Assembly (NCBI GenBank): GCA_035537875.1
Contig: DATLLJ010000049.1
Coordinates: 1-64,000, forward strand
Origin: DATLLJ01 sp035537875
Lineage (GTDB): Bacteria > Acidobacteriota > Vicinamibacteria > Vicinamibacterales > CAVVIG01
Direction of reading: 5' to 3'
DNA: 64,000 nucleotides
Shown: piece by piece, positions 54,647 through 62,290 of the stretch
Position numbering within the stretch: position 1 is the stretch's first letter
How the letters are laid out: every line of letters begins with the position of its first letter
Program-made: the position numbers and the translations under genes
Notes under the pieces: model-generated
What the model saw: only the letters and a program-made list of their open reading frames with translations
Told to the model about the DNA's origin: nothing
Databases searched by the model: none

Positions 54647-57325
54647 ATGCCCGTCCAACCTGGTACGAAACTCGGCCCCTACGAAGTCCTCGCGTTGATT
54701 GGCGTAGGAGGTATGGGGGAAGTGTACAAGGCATCAGACACACGCCTGAAGCGGACGGTTGCCGTCAAAGTCCTCCTGAGGAATCCCTCGTTTTCGTCGG
54801 AAACCTCAGAGATGAAGCAGCGCTTCGAACGCGAAGCGCACACGATAGCGGCGCTCAGTCATCCTCACATCTGTATGTTGTTTGACGTCGGACAGCAGGA
54901 TGGCATCGATTACCTGGTGATGGAGTACCTGGAAGGCGAAACGCTGGACCGGCGGCTCGACCGAGGCGCGTTGGAGTCGGACGAGGCCTTGAAGGTTGCG
55001 ATCGAGATAGCCGAGGCGCTGCACAACGCACACAGGAACGGCGTCGTGCATCGAGATCTGAAGCCATCTAACGTGATGTTAACCAAGAGCGGGAGCAAGC
55101 TGCTCGATTTTGGCTTGGCGAAGTTGAAAGCCGCCGCACCGCCCACAAGCCTTTCGGCGCTGCCTACCCACGCGGACCTCACCGCACAAGGCACGCTGCT
55201 GGGCACGCTGCAATACATGGCGCCAGAGCAGTTGGAAGGCAAAGACGTTGATGCAAGAACAGACATCTTTGCCTTCGGCGCCGTCCTCTATGAAATGTTA
55301 ACGGGAAGGAAAGCGTTCGAAGGAGAGAGCCAGGCAAGTCTGATTTCTGCGATCATGTCCGCCGAGCCCCAACCTCTGTTGAGGCTGCTGCCGCTGACGG
55401 CGCCAGCACTCGACTATGTCGTGAGACGGTGTCTCGCGAAGGACCCCGACCAACGCCTGCAGACCGCGCTGGATCTGACCGCACATCTCAAATGGATTGC
55501 AGAAGGCAGTACCCGGATCGGCCAAACGGAACTCGTGGCGTCACAGCCGCCAAAACGAAAACCGCTATTGAGAACACTCATCGCGCTCACCACGCTGCTG
55601 GTGATCGCATTGTCCGTAGCTGCCTTTCTATACCTGAGCGGACCGCAGGAACCCCTGGAAGTGCGTTTCCACGTGCCCGTTCCAGCCATGACCGTCGAAC
55701 ACCAGGTGACGGTTTCGCCAAACGGTCGTTGGATCGCGTTCGTGGCGTCCAGGTCTCCCAATCCGTCCGCTTCGAACAGTTCACTGTTCGTGCGTCCGAT
55801 TGATTCCGTGGAGATGCAGGAGATTGCCGGAACGGTAGGTGCTACGAGGCCATTTTGGTCTCCGGACAGCCGTTCCCTAGCGTTCTTTGCGAATGGCATG
55901 TTGCATCGGGTAGATATCGAAGGTGGGCGGCCCCAAGTCATTTGCGCGGCGCCGAACGGTGTAAGTGGAACCTGGAATGCCAGTGGAGTGATCGTGTTTG
56001 GTTCCACCAACGATGGATTGCAGCACGTGTCTGCGAATGGCGGCCAACCATCGCAACTCACAGCCCTCGTGCCATCTCAACAGGAAACCGCACATGGGTA
56101 TCCATACTTCTTACCCGACGGGCGTCATTATCTCTATTTGGCGTGGTCTACACAGGCGGAGGGCCGCACGATCTATGTGGGTTCGCTCGACGCGAAGGAC
56201 AGAACGCGGCTGTTCGCCGCGCAGTCCAAGGCGGTCTATGCGGAGCCCGGCTTCCTGCTTTTCCATCGTGAGGGAACGCTGTTCGCGCAACCGTTTGACG
56301 CCAGGCGGTTGACGTTGACTGGAGAACCAGTTCGAATCGCCGATCGAGTCTCTTATGGCAACGATGGCGCAGCGGGCTTCGACGCATCCGAGAACGGCGA
56401 ACTGATCTATCGAGCCGCTTCAGACATCGGCCAGACTCTGCGGCTGACCTGGGTGGATCGGTCAGGCAACGTCATTGAACAGCTAGGAGAGCCCGGAGGC
56501 TATCGTGGGGTGGACGTGTCGCCTGACGGGAAGCGGCTCGCGGTCCATCGCCACGACGGCGAAGGTGGTGATGTGTGGGTGTTCGAGTCCGGTCGCCCGG
56601 TGATGTCGCGGCTAACGTTCGATCCCACTCAACACAATGCGATGCCGATTTGGTCGCCAGACGGACGCAAGATCGCGTTTGGTTCTCAGCGGAACGGCAA
56701 GTGGGGGATATATGCCAAGCTCGCGGATGGTGGTCGAGACGAGGAACTGCTCGTTGAATCGGACGTTCCCAAGATGCCGATGAGCTGGTCTCCTAGCGGA
56801 GAGTCTATCGTCTACTGGGAACAAGTAGGAGGCGGGGACCAGTGGATGCTTCCCTTAACCGGTGACCGGAAGCCGCTGCCGATCTTGAACACACCGTTCG
56901 GCGAAGCGTTTCCCCAAGTGTCTCCGGACGGAAAGTGGATGGCCTACGATTCCAATGAAACAGGCAACTACGAGGTCTACATCAAGTCCTTTCCGGAAGG
57001 TGCTGGCAGAGTGTCAGTCTCGACCAACGGCGGCTGGTTCCCAAGATGGCGCCGCGACAGCAAAGAGTTGTACTTCATGACCCGGGCAAGTGCCGGAAAG
57101 ATGATGGCGGCTCAAATCACTGTCACGGGGTCGTCCATTCAGCCCGGCGTTCCGCGCGAGCTTTTCGATTCGGTACATTCGACGTTTGCCCACCAGAACT
57201 ATCTTCCCTATGCCGTCTCCAACGACGGCCAACGATTCCTGATCACGCGCCCCGAAGCCGCGCAGACGATGCCAACCCCGATCACCGTGGTCCTGAACTG
57301 GACCGTTCCGCTAAGAGCGAAATAG
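54647..57325 (+). CDS. Membrane Ser/Thr protein kinase with PD40 propeller (second)
   Basis: An 892-residue kinase of the same layout as 41524-44265. Kinase 8-270: GVGGMGEVYKA, VAVKVL, HRDLKPSN near residue 135, DFGLAK and MAPE. A membrane helix lies near 307-330 (LIALTTLLVIALSVAAFLYL). The extracytoplasmic propeller has SPNGRWIAFVA, SPDSRSLAFFA, LPDGRHYLYLA, SPDGKRLAVHR, SPDGRKIAFGS, and ends FDSVHSTFAHQNYLPY. Start codon ATG 54647. It is monocistronic. The extracellular ligand is unknown; similar proteins are expanded in Acidobacteriota. Confidence 0.9.
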   Translation: MPVQPGTKLGPYEVLALIGVGGMGEVYKASDTRLKRTVAVKVLLRNPSFSSETSEMKQRFEREAHTIAALSHPHICMLFDVGQQDGIDYLVMEYLEGETLDRRLDRGALESDEALKVAIEIAEALHNAHRNGVVHRDLKPSNVMLTKSGSKLLDFGLAKLKAAAPPTSLSALPTHADLTAQGTLLGTLQYMAPEQLEGKDVDARTDIFAFGAVLYEMLTGRKAFEGESQASLISAIMSAEPQPLLRLLPLTAPALDYVVRRCLAKDPDQRLQTALDLTAHLKWIAEGSTRIGQTELVASQPPKRKPLLRTLIALTTLLVIALSVAAFLYLSGPQEPLEVRFHVPVPAMTVEHQVTVSPNGRWIAFVASRSPNPSASNSSLFVRPIDSVEMQEIAGTVGATRPFWSPDSRSLAFFANGMLHRVDIEGGRPQVICAAPNGVSGTWNASGVIVFGSTNDGLQHVSANGGQPSQLTALVPSQQETAHGYPYFLPDGRHYLYLAWSTQAEGRTIYVGSLDAKDRTRLFAAQSKAVYAEPGFLLFHREGTLFAQPFDARRLTLTGEPVRIADRVSYGNDGAAGFDASENGELIYRAASDIGQTLRLTWVDRSGNVIEQLGEPGGYRGVDVSPDGKRLAVHRHDGEGGDVWVFESGRPVMSRLTFDPTQHNAMPIWSPDGRKIAFGSQRNGKWGIYAKLADGGRDEELLVESDVPKMPMSWSPSGESIVYWEQVGGGDQWMLPLTGDRKPLPILNTPFGEAFPQVSPDGKWMAYDSNETGNYEVYIKSFPEGAGRVSVSTNGGWFPRWRRDSKELYFMTRASAGKMMAAQITVTGSSIQPGVPRELFDSVHSTFAHQNYLPYAVSNDGQRFLITRPEAAQTMPTPITVVLNWTVPLRAK

Positions 57326-57347
57326 ACTTCACAACCTGAGAGGCAGA

Positions 57348-57827
57348 CTACTCGAGGACTTCGAGGAAGCCCAGCCGGGACCCGCCGCTATTGGGACCAC
57401 CCGTTGTTCCGTTCGTGGTACCACCGGCGGTGCTCCACCAAACGCGATTGGGATTGCTCGGATCCACCTCGATCCGTCTCACGTCCGACTGAGACTGCGG
57501 CAGAGGGAACTCCGCCCATGCTCCAGTCCCGGGATTGAACCTCGCAATCTTGTCGAACGTGTGGAGAGACACCCACACCAGGTTGTTTTTCCTGTCCACA
57601 CTCACCGTATAGGCGCCCGAAAGGCGGCCGCTCGGCGGGTCGAAGGCCGTCATGTGGTTCGTCCGCGGATCAATTTTCAAGAGCTTGCCCGCTCGCCAGA
57701 GGCCAACCCAGAGATTCCCCTCTGCATCAGGTCCCAGCCGCGGCACGGCGCGCATGATTGCCGCGCCGACGGTCCACAGCAGCGACTCACCTCTCGTCTC
57801 CAAGGACTCGGCCGAAAAGTGGGACAC
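57348..57827 (-). pseudogene. C-terminal fragment of a Vgb/SMP-30-like propeller protein
   Basis: The minus strand reads GPDAEGNLWVGLWRAGKLLKIDP, SGAYTVSVDRKNNLVWVSLHTFDKIARFNPGTGAW and VRRIEVDPSNPNRVWWSTAG. These are the blades of streptogramin-lyase/NHL propellers (D..GNLW, F.P.TG). The similarity begins right after the repeat at 57741-57772, which encodes the odd residues just before it. So the gene was cut at that point and the first blades and signal are missing. Confidence 0.6.
57741..57772. repeat. REP-like hairpin repeat, copy 2
   Basis: A 32-base element that begins CGGCACGGCGCG and ends CGCGCCGACGG, sharing 31 of 32 bases with copy 3. Arms CGGCGCG (57746-57752) and CGCGCCG (57762-57768) pair around CATGATTGC. 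It marks the truncation point of the Vgb-like gene fragment. Confidence 0.6.
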
Positions 57828-57922
57828 TACGGGCTCGCTTCCCCGCTGTCTCCGACCAGGGAGGCCACCAGAGGTATCTAGAGGCTAGCTTCGATCACCG
57901 CACAGCCATGCAGGAGGGGTTC

Positions 57923-59422
57923 ATGCGCATTTCGATCGCGATCATCATTGTCTCAGTTGCGCTTGTTGGCGCTGCACAGAGTCCGGCTCCCATCACCACA
58001 AATCCGCTTCCGGCGCCGATTGAAAAACGAGGCCTGATGGTCGAGATCAAGGACGTGGCGCGTCTGCCGGACACGCGTGGCATGCGTCCTGCCAACCAGG
58101 ATGTGAATCCGGCAGGCCGGGCGCGCATCAATTACGTTCGCGACCTTCCGGATGGCCGGCGTTTCGTCAACGATTCGCGCGGCCTGCTGTATGTACTGGA
58201 TAAAGACAACCAGCCTACTGTCTATGCGAACGTCGCGGAGGCCTATCCGAATGGGGCTTACACCGCACTGGCAGGCGGCTTCACCGGATTTGCCTTCCAT
58301 CCGGAGTTTGCGAAGAACGGATTGTTGTACACGACGCACGTCGAGCGCGCGATGGGCGATATCGCCGCACACTTTATCCCGCCTGGATTTACTCCAGCGG
58401 ATGTGACCCATCACAACGTCATCACCGAATGGCTGGCGACGAACCCTGCTGCGAACACATTCGCCGGCGCCAGGCGTGTACTGCTGCGTGTGGCCCACGT
58501 GGTGAACGGTTCTACGCATCCCTTCGGCCATCTGGAGTTCAATCCGCTGTCGAAGCCGGGTGATCGGGATTACGGCTTGCTATACACGAGCGGCAGCGAT
58601 CTCGGCTTCAGCAACGGCCAAGGGCCGAACGCGAGAAATCCCGCCCAGCTTCAGCGTTTGGACACTCTGGTCGGCGCCATTTTGCGAATCGATCCGCGTA
58701 GTCCGTCCGTGTCCGGCGGGACAAAAGGACTCGGCGATTACACCATTCCGGCGATCAATAGATTCGCGGCGGACGGCGACCCGAAAACGCTTGGCGAAAT
58801 TTACGCCTACGGGTTCCGGAATGCGCACAAGCTCTCTTGGGATTTGACCGACGGAACGATGTTCGCTTCCGACATCGGGATGAATCACATCGAGGAAATC
58901 AATATCGTCCGCGAAGGCGAGAACTACGGTTGGATGAAGCGCGAAGGGTTCTTCGAAAACGGTATGACGAGACCGGGCGGGGCCTTGAATCAACTTTATC
59001 CTTTGCCGCCGGACGTTTTGAACGGCCGGGAAAAAGATGGATTCACATATCCGGTCGCAATCTACGACCACGACGAAGGGCGCTCTGTTGCCGGCGGGTT
59101 TGCGTATTACGGCCGCATCGAGTCGCTGCGGGGTAAGTTCATTTTTGGCGATGTCGCACAGGGCAGGCTTTTTGCGGCCGACATTGCGGCGCTGAAAAAG
59201 GCTGACGACGGAATTCCACAGACCGTCGCTCAAATCGAAGAGATCCAATTGTACGTTCGCGATTCGAACGGCTCCCGCACGAACGTGACGCTTCAACAGC
59301 TCGTCGAGAAGGCTAACGGCACTCCCGCGACACGCGCCGATCTGAACATCAGCCGCGGCCGCGACGGCGAACTCCTTATCTCAACGCGGCAGGACGGCAT
59401 GATCCGCATGCCGGTACAGTGA
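57923..59422 (+). CDS. Secreted PQQ-dependent sugar dehydrogenase-like protein
   Basis: A 499-residue protein; AGGAGGGG just before ATG 57923 and a signal ending near GAAQ. The six-bladed propeller of glucose/sorbosone dehydrogenases is visible: GFTGFAFHPEFAKNGLLYTTHVE, VNGSTHPFGHLEFNPLS, the typical GNRNPQG/NAHKLSWD region as GFRNAHKLSWD, SDIGMNHIEEINIVREGENYGWMKREGF, and GGFAYYGRIESLRGKFIFGD. Some PQQ ligands (His in FGHL) are kept, but the family also contains members without PQQ. Periplasmic sugar oxidation is possible; not certain. The next gene starts 4 bases after the stop. Confidence 0.75.
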   Translation: MRISIAIIIVSVALVGAAQSPAPITTNPLPAPIEKRGLMVEIKDVARLPDTRGMRPANQDVNPAGRARINYVRDLPDGRRFVNDSRGLLYVLDKDNQPTVYANVAEAYPNGAYTALAGGFTGFAFHPEFAKNGLLYTTHVERAMGDIAAHFIPPGFTPADVTHHNVITEWLATNPAANTFAGARRVLLRVAHVVNGSTHPFGHLEFNPLSKPGDRDYGLLYTSGSDLGFSNGQGPNARNPAQLQRLDTLVGAILRIDPRSPSVSGGTKGLGDYTIPAINRFAADGDPKTLGEIYAYGFRNAHKLSWDLTDGTMFASDIGMNHIEEINIVREGENYGWMKREGFFENGMTRPGGALNQLYPLPPDVLNGREKDGFTYPVAIYDHDEGRSVAGGFAYYGRIESLRGKFIFGDVAQGRLFAADIAALKKADDGIPQTVAQIEEIQLYVRDSNGSRTNVTLQQLVEKANGTPATRADLNISRGRDGELLISTRQDGMIRMPVQ

Positions 59423-59426
59423 GCAC

Positions 59427-59735
59427 ATGGCCCGCAAGCTTCGATTCGGTGTGCAGACTGCGCCGCAGAACTCGACATGGGCGGATCTTCAAGCCGTATG
59501 GCGGGTGATCGACGAGGCCGGCTACGACACGGCGTGGGTATTCGACCATTTCTATCCGATCCTCGCGGAGCAGGCGGGACCATGCTTCGAAGGATGGACC
59601 GCGTTTACGGCTCTCGCAGCCCAGACAAAGAAGGTCGAAGCGGGTGTACTCGTCACAGGTAACACCAATCGGGATCCCACAGTGCTTGCAAAGATGGCCG
59701 CAACCGTCGATCACATTAGACGATGGGAGGCATGA
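59427..59735 (+). pseudogene. Truncated luciferase-like (LLM) oxidoreductase
   Basis: The first ~95 residues match F420/FMN luciferase-like monooxygenases: RFGVQTAPQNSTWADLQAVWRVIDEAGYDTAWVFDHFYPI, CFEGWTAFTALAAQTKKVEAGVLVTGN, RDPTVLAKMAATVDHI. Members have 280-330 residues. After TVDHI, where SxGRxxxGxGAGW should follow, the frame ends in RRWEA and a stop. A dead 5' fragment, immediately downstream of the sugar dehydrogenase. Confidence 0.7.
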
Positions 59736-59793
59736 AGGCCCTGTCGTCAACGTCATATACGTTATCGGACCCTGTCCTGCCTGCCCTGCCCAG

Positions 59794-59825
59794 CGGCACG
59801 GCGGGCATGATTGCCGCGCCGACGG
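59794..59825. repeat. REP-like hairpin repeat, copy 3
   Basis: The same 32-base element as at 57741, with one C changed to G, which weakens one pair of the stem. It follows the truncated luciferase-like gene by 59 bases and precedes the AbiEi relic. Confidence 0.6.
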
Positions 59826-59920
59826 CCGGCCTCGTGGCGGGCGGTGCGGCGACGCTCCCGTGTTTCTTCTTCGGGCGTTCTGGTTGATCGACATTCATTC
59901 ATTGCGCGCCTTCGTTGCGA

Positions 59921-60190
59921 TCTCCAGCTCCGATTCCAGAGGTACTGCGGCTGTATCGCGCAAGACTCGCAGACCGAGACGTCCAGGCGATTGACGGTGC
60001 TCGCGTGACGACGCCGCTGCAAACGCTGCTCGATGTCATCGCAGAACTGCAATCGCCCAAGAGATGCTGGTCCGGGCCGTTGACCAGGCGCTCCGGCGCG
60101 GAGTGATCGTGCCGCGGCGCCAACTGGAATCGGCACCGGGTGCGGCAACGTCTCGAGAGAGTGCTGAAGCGGGTACTTGATGCGAGCACC
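59921..60190 (+). pseudogene. AbiEi-like (type IV) antitoxin relic, frameshifted
   Basis: One frame reads PIPEVLRLYRARLADRDVQAIDGARVTTPLQTLLDVIAE and, after a one-base shift near 60050, MLVRAVDQALRRGVIVPRRQLES. This pattern (LxxxxVRxxxGxPVTTPxRTLLDxxxE, then VxQALRRGL) is the C-terminal half of AbiEi-type antitoxins. The DNA-binding N-terminal domain and the AbiEii toxin are absent. A relic. Confidence 0.55.
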
Positions 60191-60261
60191 CCGGCAGCAC
60201 GCAACGATCTGCGCATCCCGAAATGCGCGCGAGCCGCGACTCGACCGACCGCCCCGTAACC

Positions 60262-60681
60262 CTATTCCTGCGTGAGCCAACTGAGCGCCGCCGCCGGATC
60301 GATCACGGGGAACGGTGCATTGGGGTACCCCTCTGGATCGCGCGTCACCAGGGCATCGCAACCGCTCGCCTCAGCAGCGGCCGCGCAGACGGCATCCTCA
60401 AAGTCAGGCCAGGCGAGCGCGAGCGCCCGTCGCACAACGTTATCGTCGACCTGAGCGACGGCGAAGACGCTGATGAGACGTTCGATGCCCTCGCGGGCAA
60501 ACGCCGCGTCACGAGCCTTCTCGAGCAGATAGAAAATCGTCGTGACGCCGTGAGCGGGGACCATACCGTGGCCCTCTCCGCGTTCGATCGCTGCCCACAA
60601 AGCTGCCGCGACATCGGCATCGGGCGGACGATCGAGAATCACGTCGAGGAAGACGTTCAGATCGAGCAGAAGGCGCTTCAC
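60262..60681 (-). CDS. PIN domain toxin (VapC-type)
   Basis: A 139-residue PIN-fold RNase. Acidic active-site residues are in order: LLLDLNVFLDVILDR (Asp7), a Glu in LLEKARD, DFEDAVCAAAA (Asp and Glu pair) and DALVTRDPEGY (terminal Asp). The start overlaps the antitoxin stop (ATGA, 60678-60681). Such toxins cut RNA, often tRNA, when free. The intact pair suggests it is active. A type II module of this kind can stabilise flanking DNA. Confidence 0.85.
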   Translation of the reverse strand: MKRLLLDLNVFLDVILDRPPDADVAAALWAAIERGEGHGMVPAHGVTTIFYLLEKARDAAFAREGIERLISVFAVAQVDDNVVRRALALAWPDFEDAVCAAAAEASGCDALVTRDPEGYPNAPFPVIDPAAALSWLTQE

Positions 60682-60905
60682 CGGTATTTCCGGCTGAGAT
60701 GCCGGCGGTGCGCATCCGCCGGTACGCCGCGGGCCGCTCCGCGGAGCATACGCAGCACAGGCGTCTGGTCATCGGCCTTGGGCGGCTTCGACAGCAGATC
60801 GAGGTAGCGCTCAACGAGGCGAGAGACCGACGTGCCTCGAGCGGCCGCGTAGCGCTTAGCGCCCCGAACCACCTTTTCGTCCACGCTGAGCGTCAGCTTT
60901 GGCAT
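60678..60905 (-). CDS. Antitoxin of VapBC-type pair (DUF6364-like)
   Basis: A 75-residue protein starting at ATG 60905. The N-terminal part is ribbon-helix-helix-like (MPKLTLSVDEKVVRGAKRYAAARGTSVSRLVERYLDLL), as DUF6364 antitoxins. The C-terminal part is disordered and basic, likely the toxin-neutralising tail (ADDQTPVLRMLRG). The stop overlaps the toxin start. Two ATACGTAT palindromes lie immediately upstream, so it probably represses its own operon. Confidence 0.8.
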   Translation of the reverse strand: MPKLTLSVDEKVVRGAKRYAAARGTSVSRLVERYLDLLSKPPKADDQTPVLRMLRGAARGVPADAHRRHLSRKYR

Positions 60906-60936
60906 ATACGTATAATAGCACGTCACTCATACGTAT
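60906..60936 (-). promoter_or_regulatory. Twin palindromic operator of the toxin-antitoxin operon
   Basis: ATACGTAT occurs at 60906-60913 and 60929-60936, 23 bases centre to centre. Between them on the minus strand lies TATTAT, a fair -10 box. The first copy touches the antitoxin start codon. So a leader of only a few bases is expected and repressor binding would block transcription. Confidence 0.55.
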
Positions 60937-60953
60937 CGCGGCGGTTCGTGCTT

Positions 60954-61320
60954 ATGACTCCCGAGATTGAGCCAATTCCGGATGTTCCCGAGACACTCCG
61001 GGAGGCTGCACAGCCGGGCAAGCTCGTGCCCTTTGTCAAGCATCTGCGCGATTGACTTCCGTGCGCTGTTGCATCGGCAGGAGCGCAGGGAGCATGCAAT
61101 CGGGCGTCGCCTCTATTCGCACCTCTCAAAGCTGGGAAGGACTATTGTCACGACAAACTGCGACGAGTGGCTCGATGACGAGTTGCCGGCTGCGCCCCCG
61201 AACGTAAGCGGCGACGCCGCACCGTCGGACGATTCCGCCCCCTACGCTGCGACGGGTCTACTACAAGACGGAGGACCTGACTGCCGCGCACCTGAACGAG
61301 GAGAACGCCGTCATCCATAT
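60954..61320 (+). pseudogene. SIR2-like protein relic, internally deleted and frameshifted
   Basis: ATG 60954 starts PIPDVPETLREAAQPGKLVPFV, where SIR2-type proteins have an N-terminal helix followed by the Gly-rich VGAGVS loop. That loop is missing. Another frame gives AIDFRALLHRQERREHAIGRRLYSHLSKLGRTIVTTNCDEWLD (family: ...TxNYDxxLE), and a third VYYKTEDLTAAHLNEENAVIHI. At least one deletion and two frameshifts. SIR2 proteins of this form often serve in phage defence. It is divergent from the toxin-antitoxin pair. Confidence 0.55.
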
Positions 61321-61581
61321 TCGATCTCCTTCAACGTGGCATGGACGTCAGGTAGCGGCACCGCCGCGAACAGCCCGAACCGCGTCGGGTGATCCTGGAC
61401 GAGCCTCGCGCCGTACTCGTTGCACGCGCGGGCGAGCCGGTTGGTGACACCGCGATCGCCGAACCACAGGCCCGGGTTCGTGATCGACACAACCGCCGCA
61501 GCGACGCCGCCCTGGTCCATGTCCTCGATCGACTGCGCCGGCGACCATCTGGTGTTGGCGACATTCAGCAGCGGCCGGCCC
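61311..61581 (-). pseudogene. Amidohydrolase (ACMSD-like) fragment
   Basis: The minus strand reads NVANTRWSPAQSIEDMDQGGVAAAVVSITNPGLWFGD and LARACNEYGARLVQDHPTRFGLFAAVPLPDVHATLKEIEY. This is a central piece of an amidohydrolase_2 protein. The metal-binding N-terminus and C-terminus are both missing. The left end touches the SIR2 relic; the right end touches the IS91 relic. Confidence 0.6.
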
Positions 61582-62101
61582 TTGACCTAGCCGACCCAGG
61601 CGGCGGCGCGAAGGGGTGCTGGACATCGATGCGGTTGGGCTTTGGGGGAGCAGCCGCCTGGGAGGCCAGAAGCACCGACGCCACGCCCGGGACGCCGGGG
61701 ACGGGCAGCCCGGAGCTCCCGCTGTCCGCGTGGTCTGCCGCGTGGACCCGCGCCCGCCACGCTGCATGCGCCGCGAACAGGCCGTAGTACAGCACCAGAT
61801 TGATTCGCGGCCGCGGCGTGAGCGACGCCAGTCGTTCCAGGAGCTCCAGGGGATGGAACCGCAGGTGCGTCGTCCCGTCCGACCGGCGATGCCGCAGCTC
61901 GAGGAGCACGTCGCCATCGGCCGTCAGGCGAATGCGATCGCGCGCGATCGGTGGGCGCAGTGCGTAGCGGCACACCCAGCGCGACGCGTGCCCACCGGCC
62001 ACGAGCCGGAACGGCTCGTAATCCGAACCCAGCGTCACTGCCCTCGCAGAATCTGCGGATACCGGGGCGGGGGGTTGTCGCAGCGTCTGCAACGCCGCCA
62101 C
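61565..62101 (-). mobile_element. IS91-family (Y2) transposase C-terminal fragment
   Basis: The minus strand reads RYALRPPIARDRIRLTADGDVLLELRHRRSDGTTHLRFHPLELLERLASLTPRPRINLVLYYGLFAAHAAWR. This is the signature C-terminal half of IS91/IS801 rolling-circle transposases (LPRPRxNLxxYxGVLAPxxxxR). The HUH and tyrosine region upstream is lost; the sequence before it is unrelated. The element ends about 190 bases before recQ. Confidence 0.8.
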
Positions 62102-62290
62102 CTCGTCACGCGGCTCGCCTCAGTAACCGTGCCCGATCGCCGCGGCGCTCCGCACACCTGGCGGGATTGCCAGGGCCATCGGGAGCGGCACGCCGCTCGC
62201 TTCAGGATCTATCCTGCGGCTGCTCCCATCGCCGTGGCCGGTGAGTCTCGGCATGGCGAGGCGCCGGACTGCCTCTACACTGGACCCTGC

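Larger units (their letters stand above)
59736..60261. other. Intergenic region with repeat copy and AbiEi relic
   Basis: 526 bases that hold the repeat at 59794-59825 and the relic at 59921-60190. No intact gene. The last 70 bases lead into the end of the leftward toxin gene. Confidence 0.45.
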
